A DNA stretch of 64,000 nucleotides from the NCBI GenBank assembly GCA_030427905.1, contig JAUICL010000002.1:124001-188000 (forward strand), given 5' to 3'. Source of the stretch: Bacteroidia bacterium (GTDB lineage: Bacteria > Bacteroidota > Bacteroidia > Flavobacteriales_D > Cryomorphaceae). How positions within the stretch are numbered: position 1 is the first letter of the stretch; each line of letters starts with the position of its first letter. Both the position numbers and the translations under genes were made by a program. The notes under the pieces are model-generated. The model was not told the origin of the DNA. It saw nothing but the letters and a program-made list of their open reading frames with translations, and ran no database searches. Positions 26,453 to 35,811 of this stretch are shown here, one piece after another.

Positions 26453-28201
26453 TTAGCGCACTCCATGCATGAGTTTCTTGATCACCGGATTGAAGACAAA
26501 TGCTATAAATGCTGCCCCCAAAGATACAATGGTTAGCATCCAAAAGAAATAACTAATCCCGTTTTCGTCGGCTACCCGATCTATATTCTCTCCAAATTTA
26601 CCGGCACCTTTCATTCCTATCGCTACGGCAAGGTTCCAAAGACCGAACATCAAAGCGATCATTCGCGGCGGTACGAGTTTACTTACGTAAGAAAGTCCAA
26701 CTGGCGAGATACAAAGCTCGCCCATGGTGTGGAACAAGTATACCAACACGAGCCACATAATGCTCACTGATGCCGTTTTGGCCCCAGGTTCTATTCCACC
26801 AGCACCAAAGGCTACACAGGCCATTCCCAGAGCTAGCAAGAGCATACCTATACCATATTTTGAATTGGCAGATGGGTTGTACTTGCTTTCCCACCATTTC
26901 GAAAATAGCGGGGCTAGCGTGATGATAAAGAGAGAATTGAGTGTGGCAAACCACGAAGCCGGTATTTCAAAACTATCCTGGCTAAACTGGTCGTAAACTT
27001 TCCACAAGCCTATTGCCCATACAATCACAAAACTCAAGGCGAGGATGATGTTAGAAAGGGAGTACTTGGCGAAAGTCTGTCGAAAAAGAAGCACAAGAAC
27101 CCACGTGATCACGACTAATGGCACTAGGGTCATCAGCATGTCTACTATTTTGAAAATCATTCCAGCGCTTCCATCCAGCGTTCTGTCGGTATAATCGCGA
27201 GCAAAAATCGTTAGCGTTCCCGGCGACTGCTCAAAAATGGCCCAGAAAATAACAGTCAATGATGCGAAGAAGGTAACCGCAATAAGCTTTTCTCGGGTAG
27301 TTTTAGAGTACTGAGAAAGGCGATAAACCACAAGGCCCAAGAAGAGTGCCAGCCCGACTAAAATGGTAACGTTGTTGCCGGCGAAGCCAAAGACTTCAAA
27401 GTCGAAGATGTTGATGGCCCCTTCGGAAATAAGAGCGACAGGCTCGAAAATGATCCAAACCAAACCTAGAATCACCATAACAGCGATCAAGCCTAGCTGG
27501 CCCATCGTGAACGGTACACGCTTATCGTTGTCTTGATTTTTGAAATCAGTCACATCGTCTTTATTAGGCTTCAGGCCGATGGTACCAAAGATGTTTTGGG
27601 CAAACCAAAACTGGAGCATCCCGAAGAGCATGAAAACTCCGGCGAGCCCGAATCCCCAGCTCCAACCAACTTTTTCGCCAAGGTATCCACACAGCAAAAT
27701 TCCAAAGAACGCTCCTGCATTTACACCCATATAGAAAATGGTATAAGCACCATCCTTCTTCTCGGGTTTGTAGTGGTACATCTCAGATATGATGGACGTG
27801 ATGTTGGGCTTGAAAAAACCATTTCCAAATACTAAGAGTGCGAGACCTAAGTAGATGAAAAAAGGTGTTTCGACGGCCATAGAACCATGACCCAGTGTCA
27901 TGAGTAAGGCACCGATTACAACGGCCCATCTAAATCCTATGACTTTGTCGGCCATATACCCACCGAGTAGAGTGGATAGGTAAACCAGACCAACGTACGA
28001 GCCAAATAAGGCCATGGCGTGCTCTCGCGGCCAGCCCCATCCCTCGTCCAAAAGCGAAGCAGTAAAGAATAGTACCAGTAGGGCGCGCATTCCATAGAAT
28101 GAGAACCGCTCCCACATCTCAGTAAAAAAGAGTACAAACATCCCCGAAGGGTGTCCGAGTACTTTGGATTTAAATAGTTCTTCGGTAGATGCCTGATCCA
28201 T
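26453..28201 (-). CDS. Proton-dependent oligopeptide (POT/PTR2) transporter A
   Basis: 582 residues with more than 12 hydrophobic segments. The POT signature ExxER on TM1 is present as EMWERFSFYGMRALL, and the family's FKPNITSIISEMY segment (GxxxKPNI type) is clear. POT permeases import di- and tripeptides with protons. It is a paralogue of the gene just upstream (9-bp gap), from which it differs by longer middle loops. It is co-directional with a DPP-IV peptidase. Confidence 0.93.
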   Translation of the reverse strand: MDQASTEELFKSKVLGHPSGMFVLFFTEMWERFSFYGMRALLVLFFTASLLDEGWGWPREHAMALFGSYVGLVYLSTLLGGYMADKVIGFRWAVVIGALLMTLGHGSMAVETPFFIYLGLALLVFGNGFFKPNITSIISEMYHYKPEKKDGAYTIFYMGVNAGAFFGILLCGYLGEKVGWSWGFGLAGVFMLFGMLQFWFAQNIFGTIGLKPNKDDVTDFKNQDNDKRVPFTMGQLGLIAVMVILGLVWIIFEPVALISEGAINIFDFEVFGFAGNNVTILVGLALFLGLVVYRLSQYSKTTREKLIAVTFFASLTVIFWAIFEQSPGTLTIFARDYTDRTLDGSAGMIFKIVDMLMTLVPLVVITWVLVLLFRQTFAKYSLSNIILALSFVIVWAIGLWKVYDQFSQDSFEIPASWFATLNSLFIITLAPLFSKWWESKYNPSANSKYGIGMLLLALGMACVAFGAGGIEPGAKTASVSIMWLVLVYLFHTMGELCISPVGLSYVSKLVPPRMIALMFGLWNLAVAIGMKGAGKFGENIDRVADENGISYFFWMLTIVSLGAAFIAFVFNPVIKKLMHGVR

Positions 28202-28210
28202 AGTGATTAA

Positions 28211-29803
28211 TTATGCAAGTGATTGTTCTGTTGCTTCGCCGATGTCGGCTACATTTTCCTTTTCAAGATCTTCAGCTCCATGGGTTAGTCTTTTAAGTGG
28301 TTTAAGAAGCAAAATCACTAAAAGTCCAAAGATCACAGTGAAAATGGTGATTCCGGCAAAAATGGTGTATTCACCAAATTCTGATGCAGACTCCCCAAGA
28401 AGGCCAGCTACTTTATTTCCAAGACCAGTGGATGCAAAGTAAAGTCCCATCATGAGTGAGGCATATCGTACCGGTGCTAGCTTGGTAACAAATGAAAGAG
28501 ATACAGGTGACGAACACAACTCACCAATGGTATGGAAAAGGTAAGCAAGAACAAGCCAGTACATTGCTGAGCCTGAACCTGCAACGCCTTCTACAACTGG
28601 CCCACTTTTCTCAAAATCCATTGTCGCGAACACCATGAAGATGAAACCAAGGCCCATAATTATAGTACCTGTAGCCATTTTGAAAAGTGATGAAGCCTCC
28701 TTGTTTTTAAGTTTTCTTGAAGCCCAGAAATTAGCAACAACAACTGCAAACAAAATAATAAATCCAGCATTCAAGCTCTGGAACCATATTGTGGGAACTT
28801 CCCACCCAAACAGGTTTCGGTTGGTATAGTCATTAGTAAATAGGTTCATGAGACCTCCTGCTTGTTCGAAAGCTCCCCAGAATACAATAACTAACAAGAA
28901 TGATAGAAGAACAACGAGGAATCTATCCTTCTCAATCTGTGATCTCAAACTTTTGTATATCATCATCAACATACCCACGAGAAGAGAGAGGAAGATGAAA
29001 AGAGCAACATAGCCCCAATGATCAATACCTGTTAATACAAATCCACCATAGTATATTGATACCGCGATAAGAATCACCACGAGCAACAGATGCTTACTAG
29101 ACTTTAAGAGATCTTGGAAAAGTTTTGAAATAGGAACTTGATCCTTCTTTTCCTCAACTGATGTTTTGTTACCCACATGTACGAGGTATTTTTGACCGAA
29201 AACATACACAAGAAGGCCCAAAAGCATTCCAATGCCTGCAAGTCCAAACCCAGCATGCCAACCCCATTTGGCGACTACCAGACCAACAGTAGTAGTAGCC
29301 AATAATGATCCTGTATTGATTCCGATATAGAAAATACTGAAACCCTTATCCCTTCTTATATCCTTAGGACCATACAATCCACCAACCATCGTCGAAATGT
29401 TCGGTTTCAACATACCAACACCTAGTATAATCAGTATCAAACCAGTAAAGAATGCCCACGTCTCCTCGATTGCAAGTGTTCCGTGACCTAGCACTAGGAT
29501 AATGGCACCTATCATGACGGATTTTTTTTGGCCAATTAGCTTATCTGCTATCATTCCACCAGGAATCGACATTAGGTAAACGAGCATCGTGTACCACCCA
29601 TATAACTTCAGGGCATCAGCATTTGACCAACCTAACCCAGGGCCTGAAGCATCAGTAAGTTCAGCGGCCATGTACAAGGTTAGCAGACCTCTCATTCCGT
29701 AGTAACTGAATCTTTCCCACATTTCTGTGAGAAAGAGTACGTACAGACCAATTGGGTGTCCAAATAGTTCTCTGTCTTTTGGTTCTAAAGTAGTGGTGCT
29801 CAT
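28211..29803 (-). CDS. Proton-dependent oligopeptide (POT/PTR2) transporter B
   Basis: 530 residues of the same family as its neighbour: EMWERFSYYGMRGLL with the ExxER motif, and MLKPNISTMVGGLYG. It starts 2 bp after the DPP-IV stop, so the two are almost certainly translated from one message. Two different permeases may divide peptide size or affinity between them. The last ~20 residues form an acidic cytoplasmic tail. Confidence 0.93.
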   Translation of the reverse strand: MSTTTLEPKDRELFGHPIGLYVLFLTEMWERFSYYGMRGLLTLYMAAELTDASGPGLGWSNADALKLYGWYTMLVYLMSIPGGMIADKLIGQKKSVMIGAIILVLGHGTLAIEETWAFFTGLILIILGVGMLKPNISTMVGGLYGPKDIRRDKGFSIFYIGINTGSLLATTTVGLVVAKWGWHAGFGLAGIGMLLGLLVYVFGQKYLVHVGNKTSVEEKKDQVPISKLFQDLLKSSKHLLLVVILIAVSIYYGGFVLTGIDHWGYVALFIFLSLLVGMLMMIYKSLRSQIEKDRFLVVLLSFLLVIVFWGAFEQAGGLMNLFTNDYTNRNLFGWEVPTIWFQSLNAGFIILFAVVVANFWASRKLKNKEASSLFKMATGTIIMGLGFIFMVFATMDFEKSGPVVEGVAGSGSAMYWLVLAYLFHTIGELCSSPVSLSFVTKLAPVRYASLMMGLYFASTGLGNKVAGLLGESASEFGEYTIFAGITIFTVIFGLLVILLLKPLKRLTHGAEDLEKENVADIGEATEQSLA

Positions 29804-29805
29804 AT

Positions 29806-32067
29806 TTATAAATTGTCCTTAATAAAGTCAGTCATTTTAGTGTAGAGGTGGTAGCGCGTATTGCCACCGTATATGCCGTGGTTCTTATTCGGATAAATAA
29901 ACAGGTCGAACTGCTTATCTGCCGCCACGAGCGCATTGATCATTTCCATTGTGTTTTGGTAATGCACATTGTCGTCGGCCGAACCATGTACCAATAGATA
30001 ATGTCCTTTCATTTGGTCCACAAAATTGATCGGAGAGTTTTGGTCATACCCATCCGCATTTTCCTGTGGGGTGCGCAAAAACCGCTCGGTGTAGATCGAA
30101 TCGTAGTACCTCCAGTTGGTAACAGGCGCCACAGCGATGCCAAGTTTAAAGTATTCTGCACCCTTAGTCAAGCAGAGCGAGCTCATATAGCCACCATAGC
30201 TCCAGCCCATAACACCTATGCGCTCTGAATCAATGAAATCCATGCCGCCAAAATGCTTTGCCGCATCGATCATATCTTCTGTTTCGAGTTTTCCGAGTTG
30301 GAGATAGGTACTGTGCTTGAAGTCGCGACCCTTCCGCATCGTTCCTCGGGGATCTACTGAAACGATAACGTAGCCTTGCTGAGCCAGCATCTGATGCCAG
30401 AAATAATTTGATCCACCCCACGAATTGGTCACAGTATTACTTCCCGGGCCTCCGTAAATCATAAACATGACAGGATAAGACTTGCTCGGGTCGAAGTCGG
30501 CTGGTTTGATCATCCAGTAGTTTAGCTCGTGACCAGCTTCTGTCTGGTAAACGCCAAATTCCTTTTCAAGAATTTTATACTCAGCTAAGGTAGAGCGAAG
30601 ACTCTCGTTTGTTTTTAGATCTCTTTGCTTTTTACCGCTCGAAGCGTACAATGCAATGTGGTATGGCATTGCAGCACTCGACTCAAAATTGATAAAGTAG
30701 TCGTATGACGCGCTAAAGTTGGCATCGTTGGTATGTCCGTTTGGGGTGAGCTTATTCAAGCTAGCCGACATGTCTGCCGATGGAACAACAGGTTTACCTG
30801 TTTTTTTGTGCTTCTTGAGCGCCGATCCAAAGCTGAGACTATACACTTCTTGGCCTATTGAATTCTCGATGGCTGCTGAAAAGTAGAGTGTTTGGTTTGA
30901 AGTATTTGCTCCGTAAAATTCAATCACTTCCCAATCGCCTTTGGTGAGCTGAGCCACTTCTTCGCCTTCCATATTGAATATATAGATGTGGTTCCAGCCA
31001 TCTTTCTCACTATTCCAGATGAAATTCTCTCCATCTTCCAGGAAGATCAGATTGTCGTTTACTTCAATATATGTTTCAGCGGTTTCACTGTAAATTTCTT
31101 TCAGGGGCAATAGGCCTGGGTTCACGTCTTTCATATCGGCCGTGAGAATCTCCAAATGGTTTTGGTGGCGATTCATCCGCAAGATCGAAACCACATTGTC
31201 ATCTCGAGTCCATTTTATTCGAGGGATGTACTGATCGTTTTCGTGATTCACATCTAGCTCGTAGTGCTTTCCACTGCTCAGTTCAAAAAGTTTGACTTGA
31301 ACTTGAGAATTCTTCTCACCCGCCTTTGGGTACTTGAAATCGTATATTTCGGGATACAAGCCGTTGTAGTACTTCATGCTAAACTCCCGCACATCGGTCT
31401 CATTAAATCGGTAGTAAGCTATTTTGGTGCCTTCGGGAGACCAGTAAAAACCACGGTGGAAACCGAATTCTTCTTCGTATACCCAATCTACAGCGCCATT
31501 AATAATCTCGCCCCACTTGCCGTCCGTAGTCACTGCAATTTCATTGCCCGAATCCAGGTCTTTAATAAAAAGGTTGTTATCGCGAACAAAAGCTACCTTA
31601 TTTTCGGTAGGAGAGAAGTCAGCCAATTGCTGCTTTCCATTTGAGAAGTCTGTGATGGGCTCCACTTTGCCAGAGGCTAAATCGGCAGCGAAGTAGTTTG
31701 CCTTAGAACTTCTTCTGTATATCGCTTCTTGACTTGTAGCTAAAAGAATTTTGGTCTCATCGCTATTGAAGGTGTAGTCTGAGAAGCTCAAGGCGCCATT
31801 TTCAGAACGGGGTAAGGCAGACGATTTAAACAATGTGTCGATGGCTTCACCTGTTTTGTACTTGTATTTTACAATGGCCGCACCACCGGAAGTCCTGACC
31901 TGGCTCGTGTAATGCTGACCATCTTTCATACTCCGCAATCCGGAAACGTATTCTGAGCGGAAAGTGCCATCTCTCCATATATCACTTAGGGTGATTTCCT
32001 TCTCTTGAGCAAGCATTTGGATGCTGGTCAGGCAAGCCAATGCGAAAAGCCAAAACTTTCGATTCAT
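29806..32067 (-). CDS. S9 family peptidase, dipeptidyl peptidase IV
   Basis: 753 residues with a signal peptide (NRKFWLFALACLTSIQMLAQ), so it acts in the periplasm or at the surface. An eight-bladed beta-propeller precedes an alpha/beta hydrolase domain. The catalytic Ser is in GWSYGGYM (Ser623), the Asp in SADDNVHY (698-699) and the His in KNHGIYGG (His730). The DPP-IV-specific glutamate pair that holds the substrate amino end is visible as VYEEEFGFHRG near residues 192-202. The enzyme releases X-Pro or X-Ala dipeptides, which suits the two peptide permeases encoded right after it. Confidence 0.95.
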   Translation of the reverse strand: MNRKFWLFALACLTSIQMLAQEKEITLSDIWRDGTFRSEYVSGLRSMKDGQHYTSQVRTSGGAAIVKYKYKTGEAIDTLFKSSALPRSENGALSFSDYTFNSDETKILLATSQEAIYRRSSKANYFAADLASGKVEPITDFSNGKQQLADFSPTENKVAFVRDNNLFIKDLDSGNEIAVTTDGKWGEIINGAVDWVYEEEFGFHRGFYWSPEGTKIAYYRFNETDVREFSMKYYNGLYPEIYDFKYPKAGEKNSQVQVKLFELSSGKHYELDVNHENDQYIPRIKWTRDDNVVSILRMNRHQNHLEILTADMKDVNPGLLPLKEIYSETAETYIEVNDNLIFLEDGENFIWNSEKDGWNHIYIFNMEGEEVAQLTKGDWEVIEFYGANTSNQTLYFSAAIENSIGQEVYSLSFGSALKKHKKTGKPVVPSADMSASLNKLTPNGHTNDANFSASYDYFINFESSAAMPYHIALYASSGKKQRDLKTNESLRSTLAEYKILEKEFGVYQTEAGHELNYWMIKPADFDPSKSYPVMFMIYGGPGSNTVTNSWGGSNYFWHQMLAQQGYVIVSVDPRGTMRKGRDFKHSTYLQLGKLETEDMIDAAKHFGGMDFIDSERIGVMGWSYGGYMSSLCLTKGAEYFKLGIAVAPVTNWRYYDSIYTERFLRTPQENADGYDQNSPINFVDQMKGHYLLVHGSADDNVHYQNTMEMINALVAADKQFDLFIYPNKNHGIYGGNTRYHLYTKMTDFIKDNL

Positions 32068-32359
32068 AAGTGTTTTCCTCTAGGCAGGTTGGAATGTAGC
32101 CGGTGAATATATGAAAAAGGCTTTAGACCTGATGAATTCGACATTCACGGTAAATGTGATGTGTTGAAAACCTACGCCATCAGGCACTCTTGGAGAAAAG
32201 GGGAGAATTGATACCCCCTTTAGGGGGTGTTGTCTATTTCCGTATAGAGAATGATTATGACTCCTTAAAATACTGGGATTTAAAGGGGTTTGAGAAAAAA
32301 TAATCGGTTTGGGTCAAAAAAAAACATGAAACCGACAAGGAAGTAAGCCTTTTTTGTTC
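32068..32359. other. Gene-free spacer upstream of DPP-IV
   Basis: It contains a short GC hairpin ACCCCC-TTTA-GGGGGT (32213-32228) and A-rich tracts near 32320. It must hold the DPP-IV operon promoter on the - strand, but no good -7 box was recognised. The right part of the spacer holds the candidate RNA listed next. Confidence 0.5.
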
Positions 32360-32367
32360 TATCTTTG
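32360..32367 (+). promoter_or_regulatory. -7 box (TATCTTTG) of the candidate RNA
   Basis: A perfect TAnnTTTG match, placed 6 bases before the first base of the structured region. No correctly spaced TTG -33 element is seen. Confidence 0.45.
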
Positions 32368-32373
32368 AAGTCA

Positions 32374-32460
32374 CTTGGAAAACGATGGCTCGGAAGTCCC
32401 CTATCTTTCATCGTCTCACTCTAAATCATGACTTTCGAGTTTATCCCAAGATAGTTTTTC
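32374..32460 (+). ncRNA. Candidate small structured RNA
   Basis: No good reading frame is present, but several helices fit together. A closing stem CTTGG/CCAAG (32374-32378 with 32446-32450) encloses ACGATG/CATCGT (32382-32387 with 32409-32414) and a small hairpin ACT-TTCG-AGT with a UUCG loop (32431-32440), giving a three-way junction. A T5 tract follows the closing stem. A -7 box lies just upstream and a second strong hairpin just downstream. It does not match tmRNA, RNase P or SRP RNA as far as I can tell. A lineage-specific sRNA, including a 6S-type RNA, is possible. Confidence 0.35.
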
Positions 32461-32471
32461 TGTTTCATAGC

Positions 32472-32505
32472 CCTAAAAACCCTTCAAACGTGGAGGGTTT
32501 TTAGG
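32472..32505 (+). terminator. Hairpin after the candidate RNA
   Basis: 11-bp perfect stem CCTAAAAACCC/GGGTTTTTAGG (32472-32482 with 32495-32505). The downstream side carries its T-run inside the stem, as in many Bacteroidota terminators. It could serve the candidate RNA on the + strand or read-through from AI-2E on the other. Confidence 0.55.
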
Positions 32506-32659
32506 TGTCTTGATCCCTCCTTAATCATTTCTTGAGCTTTAAAGTGCTGATATGTCAGGTGTTAGGCTTGTGGTTTTGCTGTTGGTTCATCTCTCAATGG
32601 AGACTATCATTTCAGGAAGAAAGAGACGCTTCTGGGCTATCCAGACTCACCCGAGTAAT

Positions 32660-33754
32660 TTACCCGCGGTTTTTTAACCGATCTAGAATCATGAACTTAT
32701 TGTTTAGCTCAATGAAAACTATTCGCAAAAAAGCGTAGACAGGTATTGCTGCGATCATTCCACCCACTCCGCCTATGGTACCGGCTATTAGTATAACGAT
32801 GAAAATTTCGAGCGGATGTGCGTTGATGCTGTTCGAAAAAATGGTGGGTTGAAAGAGGTAGTTGTCTAGAAGCTGTGTAATCCCAAAAACGGCAACCATG
32901 CCAAGCATTTTGGGCTGAATAACTGCTGCAAAACTTGCGTCTATATTGTTGGCGACTAATATGAATAAGCCGAAGGCAAATCCGATCCATGGCCCCAAGT
33001 AGGGTACCAAATTTACAATTCCCGTGAACACAGCTATTAATAGCGCATTCTTTACTCCCAAGATGGAAAGACCGATAAAGATACAAGTGGATATAGCTAT
33101 GATTTGAATCACCAAACCAAGAAAATACCTCGACAATGTTTTACGTGTATTCGTCAGGATCTCAACAAAACTGGGCTCTAGCTTTGATGGAGTGATCCGA
33201 ATGATCAAACGAGATAGCATGTGTTCGTCCTTCAAAAAGAAGAAGGAGATGAATGCAATAGAAAACAAGGCTATCAAGAAATTCCCAAAAGCCCCAACGA
33301 GTGAATTGAAGATATTCGGAATCAAAGACATATCAATGGTGTTGAATAGATAGCTGATAAACTCGGTGTCTGTTTCTTGCCCCTTGTTTAGGTTGAATCT
33401 GATGAGCAGTTCGTTAATGGATTCCACAGCTGGAGCCAGCGAAGCCTTCACTTTATCGAGGTCAATCTCCGACAAGAGTTGCGCTTCAGTAAATACCATG
33501 GGCAGAAACGTACCAAACAGCGTACCTACTGCTCCGAAAATGACAAGTATAGTAAGTCCTGCAAGGACACCATCTGGCATTTTTTTCCCTTTTATTTCGA
33601 TTCGTTCGAGTAGATGGAAAACCGGTCGGCCGATCAAGGCAACCACTGCAGAGAAGAGAATGTACAATATGATAGTGGTAGACTGGTAGACAATCCACCC
33701 AACCAAAAAAATGAAGCCGAGAAGTAAAAGGAGTTTCAGCGTTTTAGCAACCAT
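32660..33754 (-). CDS. AI-2E family transporter
   Basis: 364 residues of the PF01594 family (YdiK/PerM/TqsA type) with about eight hydrophobic segments: a pair at the N-terminus, a soluble helical part near residues 95-140, and a C-terminal bundle. Landmarks are NLVPYLGPWIGF and the final GTIGGVGGMIAAIPVYA. Members export diverse small molecules or act in Na+/H+ exchange; only some handle the AI-2 signal, so the substrate is unknown. It is divergent from the hemolysin-III gene. Confidence 0.9.
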   Translation of the reverse strand: MVAKTLKLLLLLGFIFLVGWIVYQSTTIILYILFSAVVALIGRPVFHLLERIEIKGKKMPDGVLAGLTILVIFGAVGTLFGTFLPMVFTEAQLLSEIDLDKVKASLAPAVESINELLIRFNLNKGQETDTEFISYLFNTIDMSLIPNIFNSLVGAFGNFLIALFSIAFISFFFLKDEHMLSRLIIRITPSKLEPSFVEILTNTRKTLSRYFLGLVIQIIAISTCIFIGLSILGVKNALLIAVFTGIVNLVPYLGPWIGFAFGLFILVANNIDASFAAVIQPKMLGMVAVFGITQLLDNYLFQPTIFSNSINAHPLEIFIVILIAGTIGGVGGMIAAIPVYAFLRIVFIELNNKFMILDRLKNRG

Positions 33755-33812
33755 GCAGCGATTATTAGTTGATCAAATTAAGGTATTCTTAACGATATGG
33801 ACGAATAGAGCG

Positions 33813-33820
33813 TATTTTTG
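33813..33820 (+). promoter_or_regulatory. -7 box (TATTTTTG) of the hemolysin-III family gene
   Basis: A perfect TAnnTTTG match 30 bases before the ATG at 33851. No clear -33 TTG is seen at normal spacing. Confidence 0.5.
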
Positions 33821-33850
33821 TACCGTTTTTTTATTGAACCAGATAGCCCT

Positions 33851-34483
33851 ATGTCGGAATATAGTTTAGCTCACGAGCGATTGAATGTTGGGACACATGT
33901 CGTGGGCATGCTGTTTGGTTTAGTGGGTTTTCCACTACTCACCTCGCGGTTTGTTCTGGCGTCTGAAATTCCCTGGTGGATGGCTATGGGAGTTATATTC
34001 TATGGGATTACCTTTCTCATGGTGTTTTCCTTTTCATCTCTCTATCACGCAGCCAAATCGTCAGATAGAAAGGCGAAATTCAAAATGTGGGATCACGTGA
34101 GTATTTACTTCCTTATTGCCGGTTCTTACACCCCGTTTTTACTCCGCTATTCGGAGGGAAATGACGCGTTCTGGATGCTGTCGGTGATGTGGGGCTTGGC
34201 TCTACTAGGGACCATTTTTAAGGTTTTCTACACTGGGCGGTTTCGCGTAGTCTCAACAGCTATTTACCTCGCTATGGGCTGGCTTATTGTTTTCACTCCC
34301 GATTCATTTAAAGCAAACCTACCCGACGAACAAATCCTTTGGATTGCCATAGGTGGTGCCTTTTATACGCTGGGGGTCGTGTTTTATCTCGTTAAAAAGA
34401 TTCCATACCACCATGCCATTTGGCATATTTTTGTTTTGGCTGGAGCAGTGGCACACTTTGTGGCTGTTTGGAAAATGGTCTAA
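33851..34483 (+). CDS. Hemolysin III/PAQR family membrane protein
   Basis: 210 residues from the ATG at 33851, chosen because family members start with a short 'SLAHERLN' cytoplasmic segment. Seven hydrophobic segments are visible. The three zinc-binding motifs of the family are present: SSLYHAAKSSDRK in TM2, MWDHVSIYFLIAGSYTPF, and HHAIWHIFVLAGAVAHF near the end (His pair). The bacterial role is likely membrane-lipid or fluidity homeostasis; hemolytic activity is not implied. Its last 4 bases overlap the end of the convergent MATE gene. Confidence 0.9.
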   Translation: MSEYSLAHERLNVGTHVVGMLFGLVGFPLLTSRFVLASEIPWWMAMGVIFYGITFLMVFSFSSLYHAAKSSDRKAKFKMWDHVSIYFLIAGSYTPFLLRYSEGNDAFWMLSVMWGLALLGTIFKVFYTGRFRVVSTAIYLAMGWLIVFTPDSFKANLPDEQILWIAIGGAFYTLGVVFYLVKKIPYHHAIWHIFVLAGAVAHFVAVWKMV

Positions 34484-35811
34484 TCTACTGCCCGATAGTT
34501 CTTGTAAAAGTGGATGTACAGACCACCTGATCTTACCAGCATCCAGGCTAAAAAAGCTATCCATATCACTACCAAGCTCTCTTGATACATGTTGAGCAGG
34601 AGTAGAGCTGGCACGAACCCCGCAAGTGTAGCAGCAATCAGGACATTTCTCAAGAATTTAGTTTCTCCTAAGCCTTTGTAAACTCCGTCGAACCCAAAGG
34701 CAATCGCGTTAAGGGGTTGAGATAAAGCTACGATCCAAAAGATGGAATGAAACGCAATGAGTACATCCAGATCGGCGGTAAAAATCTGACCGATAAAAGA
34801 CTGAGCAAGTAGGTAGATGGCTCCTAATCCAGCTCCTACACCGATTGATATTTTGACAATTTTCATCCCAAGGGGCCACACCAGTTCACGTGCATTTGCT
34901 CCGAGGAGTTTCCCGGCCACGGCATTTCCGGCTAAAGCATACCCGTCGATAAAAAACGATGAGAACAACCAAATATTCATTGCGATGGTGTGCGCCGCGA
35001 TCGAAGCTGCGCCGTAGCCTGTGGCGTACCTAATGGCGAGGTAAAATGTCAGATTTAAAAGAATGGTGCGAATAATCAAGTCGAAACTCATACCTGCCAA
35101 CCATTTGAAGGCTGGATTTATCTTCAGCACGAGTTTCAAATCAAACGGAGTTTTCTTAACGAGATACCATAGTGAAATAGCAAACATGGTGACTTGAGCT
35201 ATAAAGCTTGCCCAGGCAGCGCCCTTCACACCCAGAGCGGGAATAGAATCGCCAATCCCAAAAATGAGTAGGTAATCCAGAGCGAGGTTGATTCCGGCAC
35301 CGATCAAAGAGATACGCATAGCCCAAGAAGTGTTTTGGTAGCCCCTAAAGACGCCAAAAAGCATGAGAAGCCCGAGCGTAAATGGGTATCCCAGCGCTCT
35401 AATTTGATAATAGTCTACGCAGTGCTCAAGAACTTCTCCTTCAGCGTTGTAAAAATTGAAAATCTGATCGGCGAAAGGTAGGGTTAACAATATGCAGCCA
35501 ATGCCTATAAACATATTGGCTACAATGGCTTGTGGCACCAGGGTCTTGATAGAATCGATATCATTGGCACCGAGCCTGCGACTCACAATTGCCGAGATGG
35601 CTGAAAGGGATTGTGAAAGTATCCACACCATCATCAAGTAAAAACTACCTGAGATGCCCACGGCAGCAAGCTCTTCTGTGCCTACACGCCCTACAAAGGC
35701 CGTATCGGCAAGCGAAATAAGTGGTTCAGAAATACCAGAAAGGATGGCTGGAATAGCCAGTCGATTCAGGTTCTTCCCTGAGAGAGATTTTGATAGGTCT
35801 CGCTTGTTTAC
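34480..35811 (-). CDS. MATE family efflux transporter, no conventional start codon
   Basis: The first usable start (GTG at 35661) gives only 393 residues, but the frame stays open upstream and encodes a typical MATE N-terminus (GKNLNRLAIPAILSGISEPL, then SLADTAFVGRVGTEEL). The gene therefore really begins near the end of the DUF4412 gene, giving ~443 residues, the normal size with 12 helices. No ATG, GTG or TTG exists there. The best-placed codon is GTA at 35811-35809, overlapping the DUF4412 stop (GTAA); a former GTGA stop/start overlap is likely. MATE proteins export drugs or metabolites with Na+ or H+. Either initiation is non-canonical or the gene is recently crippled. Confidence 0.85.
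   Translation of the reverse strand, partial: VNKRDLSKSLSGKNLNRLAIPAILSGISEPLISLADTAFVGRVGTEELAAVGISGSFYLMMVWILSQSLSAISAIVSRRLGANDIDSIKTLVPQAIVANMFIGIGCILLTLPFADQIFNFYNAEGEVLEHCVDYYQIRALGYPFTLGLLMLFGVFRGYQNTSWAMRISLIGAGINLALDYLLIFGIGDSIPALGVKGAAWASFIAQVTMFAISLWYLVKKTPFDLKLVLKINPAFKWLAGMSFDLIIRTILLNLTFYLAIRYATGYGAASIAAHTIAMNIWLFSSFFIDGYALAGNAVAGKLLGANARELVWPLGMKIVKISIGVGAGLGAIYLLAQSFIGQIFTADLDVLIAFHSIFWIVALSQPLNAIAFGFDGVYKGLGETKFLRNVLIAATLAGFVPALLLLNMYQESLVVIWIAFLAWMLVRSGGLYIHFYKNYRAVD

Noticed and set aside
32532-32738. 68-codon + strand frame overlapping the 3' end of the AI-2E gene
   Set aside because: Non-ATG start, mostly antisense to a clear gene.
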